Translations under genes and position numbers: made by a program
Notes under the pieces: generated by a model
Told to the model about the DNA's origin: nothing
Seen by the model: only the letters and a program-made list of their open reading frames with translations
Databases searched by the model: none
Shown: positions 7,997 through 16,336 of the stretch, piece by piece
Numbering within the stretch: position 1 is the stretch's first letter
Layout of the letters: every line of letters starts with the position of its first letter
Assembly (NCBI GenBank): GCA_045627045.1
Contig: JAZQMY010000024.1
Location: 62,001 to 126,000 of the forward strand
From: SIG351 sp045627045
GTDB taxonomy: Bacteria > Bacillota > Clostridia > HGM11327
Direction: 5' to 3'
Length of the DNA: 64,000 nucleotides

Positions 7997-9300
7997 TCAA
8001 GCTTTACAAGCCCCTCCTCGTACATTGTCTGCAAACTCATAAGGATACCCAGCTTTGCTGACGGCCACGTGAGACCGCCCTGGAAATAAATCGCATATGG
8101 CTCACGGATCGGACCATCTGCGCTGAGCTCTATTGATGAGCCCTGAACAAATGCTCCTGCCGCCATGATAACATCCGAATCATAGCCCGGCATTGCATAC
8201 GGTTCAGGCGTTACGTAGCTGTCAACAGGTGCAGCCTTCTGAATGCCCTTGCAGAATGCGATCATTCTTTCTCTTGATCCGAGCTCAACTGACTGGATTA
8301 TATCATATCTTTCTTCTTTTCCGTTCGGAACAACATTGAATCCGAGCTTTTCATATATGTTTGCCGCAAGTATTGCGCCCTTGAGTGCGCTTGCAACAAC
8401 AGTAGGAGCAATAAAGAAGCCCTGATAAAGTGCCGTCATAACGCTGAGGCTTGCGCCGACCTCCTGACCGAGTCCCGGTGCAGAAAGACGGTATGCACAT
8501 CTGTCAATATACTTTTTCTTTCCCACAATGTAGCCGCCTATAGGTGCAAGACCGCCGCCGGGGTTCTTGATGAGTGAGCCAACAGTCATATCTGCGCCTA
8601 CATCAGACGGCTCAACTCTGTCAACGAATTCACCGTAGCAGTTATCGACCATGACGCAGATATCAGGCTTGATGCTCTTTACAAAGCTTATCAGCTCGCC
8701 TATCTGCTTTACAGAGTATGTCGGGCGCATCTGATAGCCCTTTGAGCGCTGAATCGTTACAAGCTTTGTTTTCTCATTGATTGCTTTTCTGATATTTTCA
8801 TAATCAAACGTTCCGTCCGGCAAAAGGTCGACCTGCCTGTATGATACGCCGTACTCTTTTAGTGAGCAGACAGATTCTCTTATACCTATGACCTCCTCAA
8901 GAGTATCATAGGGCTTGCCTGCCGGGGAGAGAAGCTCGTCTCCCGGAAGAAGGTTTGCAGACAGTGCTATTGTCAGGGCATGAGTGCCGCAGGTGATCTG
9001 CGGGCGGACAAGTGCCGCCTCCGTGTGGAAGCATGACGCATATACCTCCTCGAGAGTATCCCTTCCTATATCGTTATAGCCGTATCCGGTCGTTCCTGCA
9101 AAGCAAACCGCATTCACTCTGTTCTTCTGCATTGCATCTATTACTTTAAGCTGATTGTATTCAGCAGTTTCATCTATCCTGTCGAATCTTTCCTCAAGCC
9201 CCTTCAGAATTTCTTCGGCGAAATTCAATACCTTTTCGGAAACACCGAGATTTGCATACATTTCATTAATTTTACTGTTATTTGCTTTCATTATCTTCAT
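7993..9300 (-). CDS. Methionine gamma-lyase-like PLP enzyme (aluminium-resistance family)
   Basis: A 435-residue fold-type I PLP enzyme. It matches the family often called methionine gamma-lyase-like or aluminium resistance protein: FAGTTGYGYNDIGRD near 68, RPQITCGTHA near 100, and the cofactor lysine in GSLIKNPGGGLAP near 241-253. The real reaction of this family is poorly settled; C-S lyase activity on sulfur amino acids is the usual proposal. The start is ambiguous. ATG at 9300 has GAGG 9 bases before it, while ATG at 9291 has GGGAG 10 bases before it. Either start overlaps the end of the upstream AbrB gene (stop at 9278), so the AbrB, PLP-enzyme and PnuC-like genes form one operon. Confidence 0.85.
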   Translation of the reverse strand: MKIMKANNSKINEMYANLGVSEKVLNFAEEILKGLEERFDRIDETAEYNQLKVIDAMQKNRVNAVCFAGTTGYGYNDIGRDTLEEVYASCFHTEAALVRPQITCGTHALTIALSANLLPGDELLSPAGKPYDTLEEVIGIRESVCSLKEYGVSYRQVDLLPDGTFDYENIRKAINEKTKLVTIQRSKGYQMRPTYSVKQIGELISFVKSIKPDICVMVDNCYGEFVDRVEPSDVGADMTVGSLIKNPGGGLAPIGGYIVGKKKYIDRCAYRLSAPGLGQEVGASLSVMTALYQGFFIAPTVVASALKGAILAANIYEKLGFNVVPNGKEERYDIIQSVELGSRERMIAFCKGIQKAAPVDSYVTPEPYAMPGYDSDVIMAAGAFVQGSSIELSADGPIREPYAIYFQGGLTWPSAKLGILMSLQTMYEEGLVKLD

Positions 9301-9532
9301 TCTCCCTTTCCTCGTACAGTATTTTCATTGCAACATTATTTATAACGTCAGGACGGGACACTATGATCCCCTTATCATCATTCCCGAGAACAAGCAGTGT
9401 GTCTCCCGGCTTTATGCCGAAAAGCTCCCTTGCTTCCTTTGGTATGACTATCTGCCCTTTTTCTCCGACCTTGACTGTACCGAAAATATGATTGCCCTTA
9501 GGCATTCCGAGCAAATGCTTTCCGTTTGCCAT
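9278..9532 (-). CDS. AbrB/MazE/SpoVT-family DNA-binding regulator
   Basis: An 84-residue protein with one swapped-hairpin domain at residues about 16-65. The core GEKGQIVIPKEARELFGIKPGD is the classic AbrB/SpoVT pattern (quoted here as its diagnostic words GQIVIPKEAR and FGIKPGD). Such proteins bind DNA as dimers or as antitoxins. No toxin gene is adjacent, so a transcriptional regulator of its own operon is the more likely role. It is the first gene of the three-gene operon, with a GGAGGG ribosome site and a strong promoter. A perfect palindrome overlaps the promoter's -10 box and likely transcription start. Confidence 0.88.
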   Translation of the reverse strand: MANGKHLLGMPKGNHIFGTVKVGEKGQIVIPKEARELFGIKPGDTLLVLGNDDKGIIVSRPDVINNVAMKILYEERENEDNESK

Positions 9533-9558
9533 ATTCCCTCCATAATATAGTTATACTT

Positions 9559-9602
9559 TTCCTACAAGTAGGAATTATACCACAACAAGCTTCATTTGTC
9601 AA
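9559..9602 (-). promoter_or_regulatory. Promoter with overlapping palindromic operator, abrB-type operon
   Basis: On the minus strand TTGACA (9597-9602) and TATAAT (9574-9579) are separated by exactly 17 bases, a consensus vegetative promoter. A perfect inverted repeat, TTCCTAC-TT-GTAGGAA, occupies 9559-9574, touching the -10 box and covering the transcription start. This is the position of a repressor operator. Autoregulation by the AbrB-like product is inferred. Confidence 0.8.
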
Positions 9603-9604
9603 TA

Positions 9605-9634
9605 TAAAAAAGAGGATGCACGATGGCATCCTCT
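9605..9634 (-). terminator. Rho-independent terminator after lipoprotein gene
   Basis: On the minus strand GAGGATGC and GCATCCTC form an 8-bp stem around a 6-base loop, followed by a T run. It lies 15 bases beyond the stop of the upstream lipoprotein gene and insulates it from the AbrB operon. Confidence 0.88.
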
Positions 9635-9649
9635 CCAAGATCCTGTTTA

Positions 9650-10477
9650 TTATTCGATTATGCTGTTCTTTGAAGTAAGATAGAGCAAGAAATCGACTGA
9701 TGTTTCCTGCACAGCAACAGTCAGCTCCTTGCCTTCCTCAACAGTGCCTGCCGTAAATTTGATCCGCGTCTGCTTTCCGTTGAAGTTGCCCTTTATGTCT
9801 TCAATAAGCTCAAAAGTGTAGTCTTCGGAATTGCTGGCTCTGTATTCATCTACCTTTTCATTAAGTCTGACCTTAATGATATACTGTGATTTTTCAAGTA
9901 TCTCTTCCCTGTCTTCAGACCTTATGAATTCCCTGCCGAGTATTTCTGCCGGAGTGGTTTTTTCTGCTTCTTTTCTTATGTATGAGAGGATTTCCTCCTT
10001 ATCGGATTTTTCATCAAGCTCATCCGTAAGCTCATAAAGAGGTTTTCCCGAATAAGTGACCGCCGTCTTCTCATCAAGAGGGAAGAACAATCTTATGCAC
10101 GGATAATATCTGTCGTTTTCCGCGTACACAGTTACACCCTTCATAAGGAAAAGCACGTATTCAGAGCCTATCTTATAATCAAGGCCGCCGGCCTCTGTGA
10201 CATTCTGCATGAAAACATTTATCTTGTCGCCGTTGGTCGTACCCATTATGTTCTCCTTCACGTTGAAAACTAAAGCCTTCAGATTGCAATCCTTAGTCTC
10301 GCCGACACATTCCGCACGAATGATATTCGAACAAACAGCCAGGGCTTTATCATACGGATATGGATCCGATAAATAAATATAATCGACCTCATCTTCATTG
10401 GCAGGCTTATTGTTTCCTGTGCAGCCGCACAAAGCAATAATGCTTAACACACATAAAATACATAGAATCTTTTTCAT
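9650..10477 (-). CDS. Hypothetical lipoprotein with two similar domains
   Basis: A 275-residue protein I do not recognise. The N-terminus is a lipoprotein signal: KK, a hydrophobic stretch, then a lipobox ending in LCGC at about residues 17-20, so it should be anchored on the outer face of the membrane. The mature part seems to hold two related halves. Each has a hydrophobic start (SNIIRAECVGE and SQYIIKVRLNE), a central F-V-E or F-E-L strand with an [IL]-x-G-x-x-x-G turn, and a closing strand (EYVLFL and DFLLYL). This suggests an internal duplication of a small beta-rich domain. It is transcribed alone or with the ricin-domain gene 13 bases upstream, and ends at a clear terminator. Confidence 0.75.
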   Translation of the reverse strand: MKKILCILCVLSIIALCGCTGNNKPANEDEVDYIYLSDPYPYDKALAVCSNIIRAECVGETKDCNLKALVFNVKENIMGTTNGDKINVFMQNVTEAGGLDYKIGSEYVLFLMKGVTVYAENDRYYPCIRLFFPLDEKTAVTYSGKPLYELTDELDEKSDKEEILSYIRKEAEKTTPAEILGREFIRSEDREEILEKSQYIIKVRLNEKVDEYRASNSEDYTFELIEDIKGNFNGKQTRIKFTAGTVEEGKELTVAVQETSVDFLLYLTSKNSIIE

Positions 10478-10490
10478 TTTCTTTTCCTCC

Positions 10491-11060
10491 TTAATTATAA
10501 GCTTGGCTTAAATGATTTTTATCATAATTTGATAAATTTGTATTATTTGAATTTCCCTGTTTCATTACCCCATAATAGTTATCATCTACAATGTGACCAT
10601 AATACCCTAAGGCATGACCAAATTCATGAAGCACGGTCTTTTGTTCCTGATTTTCATAGTAATTTTTCCAGCACGAGGTGCTACTAGACTGCACAATTTG
10701 TGCTCCATCAGATGAGGAACTATTCTTAACGGCTAATTCCAAGCTCGGATTTGCAACCGATTTTATTCTGTAATACACTTGTCCATGGTCACGTTCTTTT
10801 TCAAAGCTCCATTTTTGGTAGTTGCTTCCAGTAAAATCATAAATATGTATCGACGCATTATTAGCATTCGAATTATTCTCCGGTGCAACACATTTACCAT
10901 TTTTTGCATTTACAATATAGTATTCTCCTTCAGGAATACTAATTGTCAATGCCTGTATTCCATCTGAGGAATACGCTGACGCCGAAGCAATACATAATAG
11001 TTGTAAAATCATTACAATTACAATGCAAGCTACTAATTTTTTCTCATAGAAAAAATACAT
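10491..11060 (-). CDS. Secreted ricin-lectin / zinc-metalloprotease chimera, possibly internally deleted
   Basis: A 189-residue protein with a signal peptide (about residues 8-30, cut near ASA). Residues ~42-130 look like the first part of a ricin-type beta-trefoil lectin domain: YYIVNAKNGKCV, a QKWSF strand, then a second repeat with SVANPSLELAV. The lectin pattern breaks off at about 132. It runs straight into a metzincin zinc site, HEFGHALGYYGH (HExxHxxGxxH), followed by a Met-turn-like GVMKQG. A whole metzincin domain needs roughly 150 residues, but only ~60 are present, so the protease N-terminal half is missing. This suggests a fusion by internal deletion. The coding is AT-richer than its neighbours, and the ribosome site is weak. 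Activity is doubtful. Confidence 0.6.
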   Translation of the reverse strand: MYFFYEKKLVACIVIVMILQLLCIASASAYSSDGIQALTISIPEGEYYIVNAKNGKCVAPENNSNANNASIHIYDFTGSNYQKWSFEKERDHGQVYYRIKSVANPSLELAVKNSSSSDGAQIVQSSSTSCWKNYYENQEQKTVLHEFGHALGYYGHIVDDNYYGVMKQGNSNNTNLSNYDKNHLSQAYN

Positions 11061-11210
11061 CCTAACAACAAATATTGTGTTTCAATTACATTATACTGTT
11101 TTTTTTTATTATGTCAATACCTTTTTAATTAAATTTTTAAAATTTTTTTATTTTTTGATATTTAATATAATGTTGTGCCGTGATTCAGCTTTAATCTGTT
11201 TTCCGTGGAC

Positions 11211-11492
11211 TTATCTTAGTTTCTGCCATATCTCGCAAATGATATCTGCGATTTTCAGTCTGACCTTGACTTTCACGTTTTTTGAAGAGAGTAGCTCCTT
11301 CGGTGTGAGGTCATCCGTTCCCGAATACATCTCTCTTGTGAAGCAGACCGGCGGAAGAATGAGCGCTTCTGCATTGTCTGCGGGTACGCAAAAACCCGGC
11401 TGTATCTCGGATACGGTCGGGTATATCGTTATAAGTATTGCAAGCACCGTCAGAATTACAACGGTTCTGATGTAGCATTTTCTGTTTTTCAT
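11211..11492 (-). CDS. Small single-pass membrane protein, unknown function
   Basis: A 93-residue protein with one membrane segment near the N-terminus (RTVVILTVLAILITIYP) and a polar remainder rich in Lys and Val. I do not recognise a family. I chose the ATG at 11492, which has AAAGG about 11 bases upstream. An alternative GTG at 11540 would add 16 residues and overlap the stop of the GGDEF-like gene by 4 bases (GTGA). Either way it is the last gene of an operon with the DNA methyltransferase and the degenerate GGDEF protein. Confidence 0.6.
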   Translation of the reverse strand: MKNRKCYIRTVVILTVLAILITIYPTVSEIQPGFCVPADNAEALILPPVCFTREMYSGTDDLTPKELLSSKNVKVKVRLKIADIICEIWQKLR

Positions 11493-11536
11493 CTGTGATC
11501 TTACCTTTCGTTCGTTGTACGAAAAGTATTGCCCGA

Positions 11537-12604
11537 TCACTTCTCTTTTATTCCGTCCCCGGCAATAAAATCAACAACTTTTCCTCTGTTCAGGAGCTTC
11601 ATGGTATCCACCGTCACCATATCCTCCTTGAGAGAATGCTCAATATCGTTGACGAGGATTTTCAGTGAAATATCCGCAAGCTCCGGTTCGTTGTACTTGA
11701 GTGCCTCAAAGTTGCTGTAAACTACTCTTGCTATTCCTTCGGCATTAACGACGTCTTTGTTGAAGAGCAGCACAGCAATGCAGTCTTCCTCGTATCTTGC
11801 AATGAAATCGTTGCTCTTTACCTGCTCGGAAATGAGATCGTTTATTCTCTTTACAAGGATGTGCTCCGTTGAGTAGCTGTACTTGACTCTGTACTGATAA
11901 AGATTGTCTATGTACACCATCATTACGCCCATATTGAAGCTCGGCTCTCTTGTCTTCTTGAGACCGCTTCGGAGCATTTCCTCAAAATAATATCTGTTCG
12001 GGATCTGAGTAACATAGTCCGTTCTTATCATTTCGTTTTCCTTGCGGTTATCGCCTACAAACGGAGTGTCACTGTACTTCTGAAGCTCTTCGATGATCGT
12101 TTTGTTTATTCTTACCTTTTCCGAAAGCTCACGATTTCTTGAATCTATTGCAAGAACATCATTCTTGATGAGGCAAACTATGCACGAAGGCAGAACAACC
12201 AGAAGCAGCTGTATGCCAATATCGAATGCTTCCGTTGCGCCATTCACGGAATAGCTTACCATCACAAATACAGAAGCTATTGCGAACGAAAGCAATACAA
12301 AGTATACAGGGAAAAGGATTGCACATCTGAGAAGTGTGAACAAAGTCAGCGGAAGGAAAGCCTTGTCTGTAACAAATATCGAGATACATATTACAAAAGC
12401 CATATCCGCAAATTCAAGCACATAATTGAACGGTGCACTGTACGGCTGACGAAGCATAAACGGCTTCAATATCAGGAATAGTATATAAAGCACTGCAATA
12501 TAAAATCCTGCCTGCTGGAACACACTTCCTTCAATGTAGAATGCAAGATATGCCACTATGGCAAGAATATTCAATAATCTTACGGCGGTTTCACGTTTCG
12601 TCAT
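11537..12604 (-). CDS. Membrane protein with degenerate GGDEF domain
   Basis: A 355-residue protein with about six membrane helices in residues 8-150, a short linker helix, and a C-terminal domain shaped like a diguanylate cyclase (DYVTQIPNRYYFEEML near 195 is the normal GGDEF entry, usually D-x-L-T-x-L-x-N-R). At the active-site hairpin the sequence is ARYEEDCIAVLL where a working enzyme has RYGGDEFAVLL. Both glycines are replaced, so cyclase activity is unlikely. It may be a c-di-GMP or GTP sensor, or a structural scaffold. Its ATG overlaps the stop of the upstream DNA methyltransferase by 4 bases, which implies co-translation. Confidence 0.75.
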   Translation of the reverse strand: MTKRETAVRLLNILAIVAYLAFYIEGSVFQQAGFYIAVLYILFLILKPFMLRQPYSAPFNYVLEFADMAFVICISIFVTDKAFLPLTLFTLLRCAILFPVYFVLLSFAIASVFVMVSYSVNGATEAFDIGIQLLLVVLPSCIVCLIKNDVLAIDSRNRELSEKVRINKTIIEELQKYSDTPFVGDNRKENEMIRTDYVTQIPNRYYFEEMLRSGLKKTREPSFNMGVMMVYIDNLYQYRVKYSYSTEHILVKRINDLISEQVKSNDFIARYEEDCIAVLLFNKDVVNAEGIARVVYSNFEALKYNEPELADISLKILVNDIEHSLKEDMVTVDTMKLLNRGKVVDFIAGDGIKEK

Positions 12605-13542
12605 TTTTTATTCTCCGTGTCAGTATTGTTTATGTTTCTTTCGTAGAATACTCCGTCCGAGTATCCCTGTATTCTTTTTTCTTTATCTGCCGCAATGAGC
12701 CTCTTTTCGGCAAGACAGCAGTATTCCTTTTCACGCTCAATGCCCGTAAAGCATCTGTTCAGCTTCTTTGCGGTGACTACGAATGTGCCAGAGCCCATGA
12801 ACGGATCAAGCACCGTGTCATTCTCGTTGCTGGATGCAAGGATCAGCTTTGCCGCAAGTTTTTCAGGTTTCTGGGTAGGGTGAGGCGTATTCTCCGGCAT
12901 AGACCAGAACGGAACAGACACATCATCCCAAAGGTTTGACGGGTAAGTATCCCTGAATTTGCCCTTTTCCGTCTCGAGCCAGTCCTTCGGCGCTCCGTTT
13001 TCATCCTTGTATGGGGCAATCACACGTTTTCTCTGCATTACCCTCTCAGGCTCAAAGCAGAATTTATCCGACACAGTAGCATACCAGATGTCTTCACTAA
13101 CATTCTTCCAGTTTGTTCTGCTGCCTCTGCCCTTTTCCCTCTGCCATGTTATACGGTTTCTCACCGAAAAGCATTCCGAAAGCACCTCTCCCACAATGAT
13201 GCTTGTGCACCAGTCACAGCACACATAAATCGAGGCAGTCTCCTTGAGGGTATGCCTGAGCGCATTTAGCCATGAAAAAGTAAAATCTCTGTACTCTTCT
13301 GCCGAGGATTTGCGAAAAACAGTCTCCCCGAAGGTTTTTGTCATGTTGTAAGGGGGATCGACTATCAGAAGATCAACAAAGCCATCGGGAAGCTTTCCTG
13401 CCGCATGGAACACATCATCATATATAACGATGTTTCTTGCCTCATCTTCCGAAATTGCTTTTTCTGGTGTGATGCAGTTTGCAAGCAGTGTATTCTCTTC
13501 ACACGGTGAGACCGTGATGGTTTTATTTCTCTGCGAAGGCAC
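12601..13542 (-). CDS. Site-specific DNA methyltransferase (beta class), apparently solitary
   Basis: A 313-residue amino-group DNA methyltransferase (N6-adenine or N4-cytosine). Motif IV DPPYN is near residue 60. The SAM-binding motif I DPFMGSGT is near 245, just after the HPTQKP stretch at about 217. The order IV before I places it in the beta class. Between them is a long variable target-recognition region (about 85-215). No restriction endonuclease is encoded next to it: the flanking genes are a degenerate GGDEF protein and, upstream, only a structured intergenic region. It is therefore probably an orphan regulatory or mobile-element-derived methylase. The recognition site cannot be read from sequence. 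Confidence 0.88.
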   Translation of the reverse strand: MPSQRNKTITVSPCEENTLLANCITPEKAISEDEARNIVIYDDVFHAAGKLPDGFVDLLIVDPPYNMTKTFGETVFRKSSAEEYRDFTFSWLNALRHTLKETASIYVCCDWCTSIIVGEVLSECFSVRNRITWQREKGRGSRTNWKNVSEDIWYATVSDKFCFEPERVMQRKRVIAPYKDENGAPKDWLETEKGKFRDTYPSNLWDDVSVPFWSMPENTPHPTQKPEKLAAKLILASSNENDTVLDPFMGSGTFVVTAKKLNRCFTGIEREKEYCCLAEKRLIAADKEKRIQGYSDGVFYERNINNTDTENKK

Positions 13543-13875
13543 TTCGATTCCTCTTTCCTGATAACAGATAAGTTTACTTATATAATATTATACTTCAAAG
13601 ATGGGAAAATTTCAATAGGAAACAGAAGAATATTTGTGAGTGATCTGTTTTTTGGCCGCTGCCAGAACCCGCAAGGGATTGCATCCCTTGACCCGAAATC
13701 TGTTTCGCAGCGCTTCAAGTGAAAAAGAAGCAAAAAAGAAAATCTCCGAGGCTACCACAGCCAAGGTGATTTTCTTGAGTTGCACCATTATTTTTTGTTT
13801 TGCTTTTGATGGAGGTGTGGGGGAAGGATTTTCTCAGAAAATCCTTCCCCCACAAAAACTCCGCTTTCCCAAAAA
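13543..13875. repeat. Intergenic region with three strong hairpins, possible dispersed structured repeat
   Basis: No gene is seen in these 333 bases between ftsH and the methyltransferase. Three hairpins stand out. CAAGGGA / TCCCTTG is at 13670-13688. An imperfect stem starting AGAAAATC and ending GATTTTCT is at about 13737-13775. A perfect 17-bp stem with a 3-base loop is at 13817-13853, beginning GTGGGGGAAGG. None is followed by a clear T run on either strand, so ordinary terminators fit poorly. The arrangement resembles a repeated intergenic element or a structured RNA. Confidence 0.5.
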
Positions 13876-15765
13876 TTATTCTTTCACAGTCTCAGGAGCC
13901 TCAAACATATGTCTGAACTCTTCGCCTGTGATCTTTTCCTTCTCTATGAGCATTCCTGCCACTGCATGGAGCTTATCAAGATTATCCGTGAGGATCTTCT
14001 CTGCATCCTTGTAGCACTGCTCAACTATTGCCTTTACCTCATCATCTATTCTTGCCGCAGTAGCCTCGCTGTAAGGCTTTGTGGTGCCGAGTGATCTGCC
14101 GATAAATACCTCATGATCCTCATCCGAGTAGTTGATCGGGCCGAGCTCACTGCTCATACCGAACTTGGTAACCATTGCTCTTGCAACATTTGTTGCCTGA
14201 ATGATATCGCCGTAAGCACCTGTGCCGTAATCGTTGAAAATGAGTGTTTCTGCAATTCTGCCGCCCATGCAGACCTTGATTCTGTCTATGAGCTGGGCTC
14301 TTGTTGTATAATCCTCATCGTCCTCAGGAAGCTGAAGCGTATAGCCGCCTGCCTTGCCTCTCGGTACGATCGAAATTTCATTTACAGGATCTGTGTTTTC
14401 GCAGAATCTTGCAACGATTGCATGGCCTGCCTCATGGTAAGCCGTAAGCTTCTTATCCTTCTCGGTCACTCTGTGGCTCTTCTTTTCAGGTCCGATCTCA
14501 ACACGCTTGATAGCTTCTGTTATCTCTGACATGGAGATGACCTTCTTGCCGCTTCTTGCCGCAAGAATCGCCGCCTCGTTCATTATGTTCTCAATGTCTG
14601 CAGGAGTGAATCCAGGAGTCATCTTTGCGAGAACGGAAAGATCGATAGTGCTGTCAAGAGGCTTATTCTTTGAGTGGATCTTGAATATCTTCTCTCTTGC
14701 TCCGACATCGGGAGTTCCTACGTAAACAGTTCTGTCGAAACGTCCCGGACGAGTGAGCGCCGGATCGAGAATATCTGCACGGTTTGTTGCCGCAATCACG
14801 ATAAGACCGGAATTGACCGTAAAGCCGTCCATTTCAACGAGAAGCTGGTTGAGTGTCTGCTCTCTTTCATCGTGACCGCCGCCGAGACCTGTTCCTCTCT
14901 GACGTCCTACTGCATCGATTTCATCGATAAATATGATGCACGGGAGAAGTCTCTTTGCCTGTGCAAAAAGATCTCTTACACGGGAAGCACCTACACCAAC
15001 GAACATCTCAACGAAGTCTGAACCGCTTATCGAAAGGAACGGAACACCGGCTTCACCGGCAACAGCCTTCGCAATATATGTTTTACCTGTACCAGGCTGA
15101 CCTACGAGAAGTACGCCCTTAGGTATTCTTGCGCCGAGAGCTTCAAACTTCTGTCTGTCCTTGAGGAACTCAACGATTTCAATAAGCTCCTGCTTTTCTT
15201 CCTCTGCGCCTGCAACGTCTGCAAAAGTAACCTTCTTCTGTGTTGAATCATAACGCACAGCACGGCTCTTGCTGAATGACATTGCCTTTCCGCCTGCATC
15301 GCCTGCCTGACGGCGGATAATCATGAACGCCGCAACCATCATTATGATGAGAAGCAGGTAAGGAATATACATTACCCACCATGGAAGTGATTCCGGCTCC
15401 TCCGGAAGAATCGCAAAGTTGAAATCAGTTGAAGATATCTCCTCTGCTGCTTTTCCCGTAAGACGTGCCGTAATTACTACAGCATCATTATAGAAAATGC
15501 TGTATGACGGGATTGATGCCTCAAAATCATACTTATCCGGGAAGAACGGTTCATTTTTTGAATCCGCATACAGACCGTAAACATAAACCTCACCGTTTAT
15601 CGTTCTGATCTTTGCCACTTCACCGGCTTCGATTTTTTCAAGGAGTGTCGAGTAGTCGAGTTTTTCGGGCTTAGCCGTCGACATTCCTGACACTGAAATT
15701 GATATGATGAGCACGAGCACAACAAGCAATATTATGAAACCCGGCCCCTTAAGAAAATTTTTCAA
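13876..15765 (-). CDS. ftsH: ATP-dependent zinc metalloprotease FtsH
   Basis: A 629-residue membrane AAA+ protease that degrades misfolded membrane proteins and short-lived regulators. Two N-terminal membrane helices (about 10-27 and 130-150) flank a small periplasm-side domain. The AAA module has Walker A GQPGTGKT near 222, Walker B IIFIDEIDAVG near 278 and the second region of homology near 330. The peptidase has the zinc motif HEAGH near 443. All catalytic elements are present and the length is normal. It is the third gene of the conserved order tilS-hpt-ftsH. Confidence 0.98.
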   Translation of the reverse strand: MKNFLKGPGFIILLVVLVLIISISVSGMSTAKPEKLDYSTLLEKIEAGEVAKIRTINGEVYVYGLYADSKNEPFFPDKYDFEASIPSYSIFYNDAVVITARLTGKAAEEISSTDFNFAILPEEPESLPWWVMYIPYLLLIIMMVAAFMIIRRQAGDAGGKAMSFSKSRAVRYDSTQKKVTFADVAGAEEEKQELIEIVEFLKDRQKFEALGARIPKGVLLVGQPGTGKTYIAKAVAGEAGVPFLSISGSDFVEMFVGVGASRVRDLFAQAKRLLPCIIFIDEIDAVGRQRGTGLGGGHDEREQTLNQLLVEMDGFTVNSGLIVIAATNRADILDPALTRPGRFDRTVYVGTPDVGAREKIFKIHSKNKPLDSTIDLSVLAKMTPGFTPADIENIMNEAAILAARSGKKVISMSEITEAIKRVEIGPEKKSHRVTEKDKKLTAYHEAGHAIVARFCENTDPVNEISIVPRGKAGGYTLQLPEDDEDYTTRAQLIDRIKVCMGGRIAETLIFNDYGTGAYGDIIQATNVARAMVTKFGMSSELGPINYSDEDHEVFIGRSLGTTKPYSEATAARIDDEVKAIVEQCYKDAEKILTDNLDKLHAVAGMLIEKEKITGEEFRHMFEAPETVKE

Positions 15766-15796
15766 TATGAATTATTCCTTTCTTTTTAAATTTGGA

Positions 15797-16333
15797 TCAG
15801 ATAAGCTCAGGCTTGATAATACAGATGTTCTTAAGATTTCTGTACTTTTCAGCATAATCAAGTCCGTAGCCGATGATGAATGCATCAGGTATCTCAAAGC
15901 CTACGTAATCTACCTTGATATCTGTCTTTCTTCTGCCGACCTTATCAATGAGTGTAACGATCTTTACGCTTCTCGGATTTCTCTTGAGGAGAACATCCTT
16001 GATGTATGAAAGTGTAAGTCCTGTATCAACTATGTCCTCAACAATAAGAACATCATAGTCCTCAATGCTCTTATTGAGATCCTTTATAATCTTTACTACG
16101 CCTGATGTAGATGTAGAATTACCGTAGCTTGACACAACCATAAAATCGATCTGAACAAGCTTATCGATTTCTCTTGACAAATCTGTCATGAAATAAACAC
16201 AACCATTGAGAATGCCGACAAGAAGAAGCTTTTTGTCCTCATAGTCTTTAGTTATCTGCTGACCGAGTTCCTTAATTCTTGCCTGAATCTGTTCTTCTGT
16301 AATAAGAACTTTTCCGTATCTGCTGTCATCCAT
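15797..16333 (-). CDS. hpt: Hypoxanthine phosphoribosyltransferase
   Basis: A 178-residue purine salvage enzyme making IMP or GMP from hypoxanthine or guanine and PRPP. The PRPP motif VLIVEDIVDTGLTL is near 95-108. The N-terminal LLVGILNGCVYFMTDL and the C-terminal DYVGFEIPDAFIIGYGLDY carry the pyrophosphate and purine contacts. The length is typical. It lies between tilS and ftsH, an arrangement conserved through Firmicutes. The leader has a hairpin between two purine-rich ribosome-site-like stretches. Confidence 0.97.
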   Translation of the reverse strand: MDDSRYGKVLITEEQIQARIKELGQQITKDYEDKKLLLVGILNGCVYFMTDLSREIDKLVQIDFMVVSSYGNSTSTSGVVKIIKDLNKSIEDYDVLIVEDIVDTGLTLSYIKDVLLKRNPRSVKIVTLIDKVGRRKTDIKVDYVGFEIPDAFIIGYGLDYAEKYRNLKNICIIKPELI

Positions 16334-16336
16334 AAA

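Noticed and set aside
9278..9532. AbrB-family gene as an antitoxin of a toxin-antitoxin pair
   Set aside because: No small toxin-like gene (MazF, VapC type) is adjacent; the partner is a PLP enzyme.
13817..13853. Perfect hairpin as an ftsH terminator
   Set aside because: No T run follows the stem on the minus strand, so it was described as a structured repeat instead.
14113..14529. 138-residue plus-strand frame inside ftsH
   Set aside because: Lies opposite strongly conserved ftsH codons and has no supporting features.
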